6,741 bases of DNA from Arthrobacter sp. (lineage in GTDB: Bacteria > Actinomycetota > Actinomycetes > Actinomycetales > Micrococcaceae): NCBI GenBank assembly GCA_025464925.1, contig JAODMS010000240.1, positions 1 through 6,741 on the forward strand, given 5' to 3'. Position 1 is the first letter of the stretch. Every line of letters begins with the position of its first letter. Of the stretch, positions 5,255 through 6,741 are shown piece by piece. The notes beneath the pieces were generated by a model. The model saw only the letters and a program-made list of their open reading frames with translations. It searched no databases and was not told where the DNA came from. Made by a program: the position numbers and the translations under genes.

Positions 5255-6741
5255 GTGACCAATCCGGCATTTTCCAGCCTTGGAACGGACAGCGCGCTGC
5301 GGCGTTACGAGCTGTTCATCGACAATGAATTCACCGCTCCACTGAGCGGCGAATACCTGCCGGTTATGAACCCGGCCAACCAGGAAGCGTTTGCCGAGGT
5401 ACCAAACGCTTCCTTTGAAGACGTCGATCGTGCCGTCGCCAGTGCCCGCGCCGCGTTCGAGGGCGAGTGGTCGGAGTGGCGCGCCGCTGACCGTGCCGCG
5501 TTCCTCATTGACTTTGGTCGAGCCATTGGGAAGCACGCCGAGGAACTCGCGCAGCTCCAGGTCGATGAAAACGGCAAGCTGATCCGCGAGATGATCGGCC
5601 AGGCGAAACTCTTCCCCGAGTTCTTCAACTACTACGCCGGGTTGGCTCAAGCGCCGACGGGTACGACAAATTCGGTGCATCTGAAGGCGATGCTCAACTA
5701 CACCGTGAGGGAGCCGCTTGGCGTCGTCGCCGCGATCACGCCCTGGAATTCGCCGCTGCTTCTACTTGTTTGGAAGCTGGGTCCTGCGCTGGCGGCCGGC
5801 AATACCGTTGTCGCCAAGCCCTCCGAGATTACTCCTTTGTCCACGCTGCGATTTGCGGAGATCGCGGCAGAGGCCGGGCTGCCTAAGGGCGTCTTCAACG
5901 TGATCACCGGCTACGGCAATCCCTCCGGAACTGCTCTCACAACACACCCCCATGTGGACAAGATCGCGTTTACCGGTGCTACTGCCACCGGCCAGGCCAT
6001 CATGTCGGCTGCGGGCAAGTCCTTGAAGAGCGTCTCGCTCGAACTGGGCGGGAAGTCTCCCAACATCGTCTTTGACGACGCGGATCTCGACGTCGCCATT
6101 AACGGCCTAATTGCCGGGATTTTTGGCGCCAGCGGCCAGACCTGCATGGCAGGCTCGCGCATCCTCGTGCAGGAGTCGATCTACGACCGTGTCGTAGAGG
6201 AACTTGGTATGCGCGCTGACGCAATCAAGGTAGGCAATCCACAGGATGACACCACTGAGATGGGCACCATTGCGTCGCCCGCACAGTACGAAAAGGTCCT
6301 GCAGTACATCGACATTGCCAAGAACGAAGGCGCACGGCTGGTCGCCGGCGGCCGCCCGGAGCGTGTTGAAGGCATGGAGAATGGCCTCTTCGTCCGGCCA
6401 ACAGTCTTCGCCGACGTTGACAACGCAATGCAGATCGCCCAGGAAGAAGTATTTGGCCCTATCGCGGCGGTGATCAAGTTCACCGACGAGGCGGACGCCA
6501 TCCGTATCGCAAATGACACGCAGTTCGGTCTTGCCGCGGGCGTCTGGACCGGCAATCCTCAACGCGCACACCGCGTCGCCTCCAAACTGCGAGCGGGAAC
6601 AGTGTGGATCAACAACTACCGCAAGACCGGTTACGCTACTCCGTTCGGCGGCTACAAGCAGAGTGGTGTCGGCCGCGAGAACGGTCCCGACTCACTGCGC
6701 GAGTACACCGAGGAGAAGAGCGTCTGGGTCGACATGGGCCA
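5255..6741 (+). CDS. NAD(P)-dependent aldehyde dehydrogenase (3' end outside the window)
   Basis: Predicted cytoplasmic enzyme of the ALDH superfamily oxidising an aldehyde to a carboxylic acid. The 495 codons seen are almost the full length of about 495-500, so only the last residues are missing. Key residues are all present: ITPWN with Asn165, KPSE with Lys188, the FTGATATG dinucleotide loop (239-246), LELGGKSPN with the general base Glu263, and GQTCMAGSR with the catalytic Cys297. EEVFGPI and the C-terminal PFGGYKQSGVGRE are conserved as well. Start: GTG at 5255, with GGGAGGG upstream and the first conserved block RYELFIDNEF at residue 17 onward. It diverges from the GntR gene and is probably repressed by it. 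By recollection the sequence resembles general semialdehyde and hydroxybutyrolactone-type dehydrogenases. The substrate is not readable, but an omega-oxo acid from the alcohol dehydrogenase step is a sensible hypothesis. Confidence 0.96.
   Translation, partial: MTNPAFSSLGTDSALRRYELFIDNEFTAPLSGEYLPVMNPANQEAFAEVPNASFEDVDRAVASARAAFEGEWSEWRAADRAAFLIDFGRAIGKHAEELAQLQVDENGKLIREMIGQAKLFPEFFNYYAGLAQAPTGTTNSVHLKAMLNYTVREPLGVVAAITPWNSPLLLLVWKLGPALAAGNTVVAKPSEITPLSTLRFAEIAAEAGLPKGVFNVITGYGNPSGTALTTHPHVDKIAFTGATATGQAIMSAAGKSLKSVSLELGGKSPNIVFDDADLDVAINGLIAGIFGASGQTCMAGSRILVQESIYDRVVEELGMRADAIKVGNPQDDTTEMGTIASPAQYEKVLQYIDIAKNEGARLVAGGRPERVEGMENGLFVRPTVFADVDNAMQIAQEEVFGPIAAVIKFTDEADAIRIANDTQFGLAAGVWTGNPQRAHRVASKLRAGTVWINNYRKTGYATPFGGYKQSGVGRENGPDSLREYTEEKSVWVDMG

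Noticed and set aside
5078..5680. Minus-strand open frame of 200 codons opposite the aldehyde dehydrogenase
   Set aside because: Antisense to a well-conserved dehydrogenase and across its control region; no domain is seen, and no start signal was found.

Overview
The window reads as a GC-rich (about 60% by eye) actinobacterial chromosome segment, possibly Arthrobacter-like. The reasons are GTG starts on both dehydrogenases, a TAnnnT-type -10 box, a LysR gene that appears to be transcribed without a leader, and the general look of the proteins. The genus is a guess and the phylum is an inference.

Six genes form a mirror-like layout. On the left, three minus-strand genes form a probable operon read right to left: a metallo-beta-lactamase-fold hydrolase of the lactonase type (2535..3353), a 12-helix MHS-family MFS symporter (1159..2499), and a zinc alcohol dehydrogenase (1..1091) that runs off the left edge. 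A plus-strand LysR regulator (3512..4459) diverges from this operon. A minus-strand GntR/FCD regulator (4428..5090) meets LysR tail to tail with a 32-base overlap of coding sequence. It diverges from a plus-strand aldehyde dehydrogenase (5255..6741) that runs off the right edge. Each regulator therefore faces its likely target, and the two regulators converge.

Three regulatory spots stand out. The LysR promoter (3477..3505) has a 17-base spacer filled by two overlapping perfect palindromes, and its predicted transcription start falls on the start codon. The GntR/dehydrogenase gap holds a perfect 8-bp inverted repeat (5164..5184) lying between the -35 and -10 of the dehydrogenase promoter. A 17-bp stem with a 3-base loop (1112..1148) lies between the symporter and alcohol dehydrogenase genes, and its stem is fully paired only in minus-strand RNA.

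Together the genes suggest a catabolic route: an organic compound is taken up, a lactone is opened to a hydroxy acid, the alcohol is oxidised to an aldehyde acid, and this is oxidised to a (di)carboxylic acid. The logic matches gamma-butyrolactone catabolism (Agrobacterium blc/att) or the lower part of cyclic-ketone degradation (the chn type). The substrate cannot be read from the sequence, and a quorum-signal lactone is an alternative. No RNA genes, insertion sequences, CRISPR arrays or phage genes were seen.
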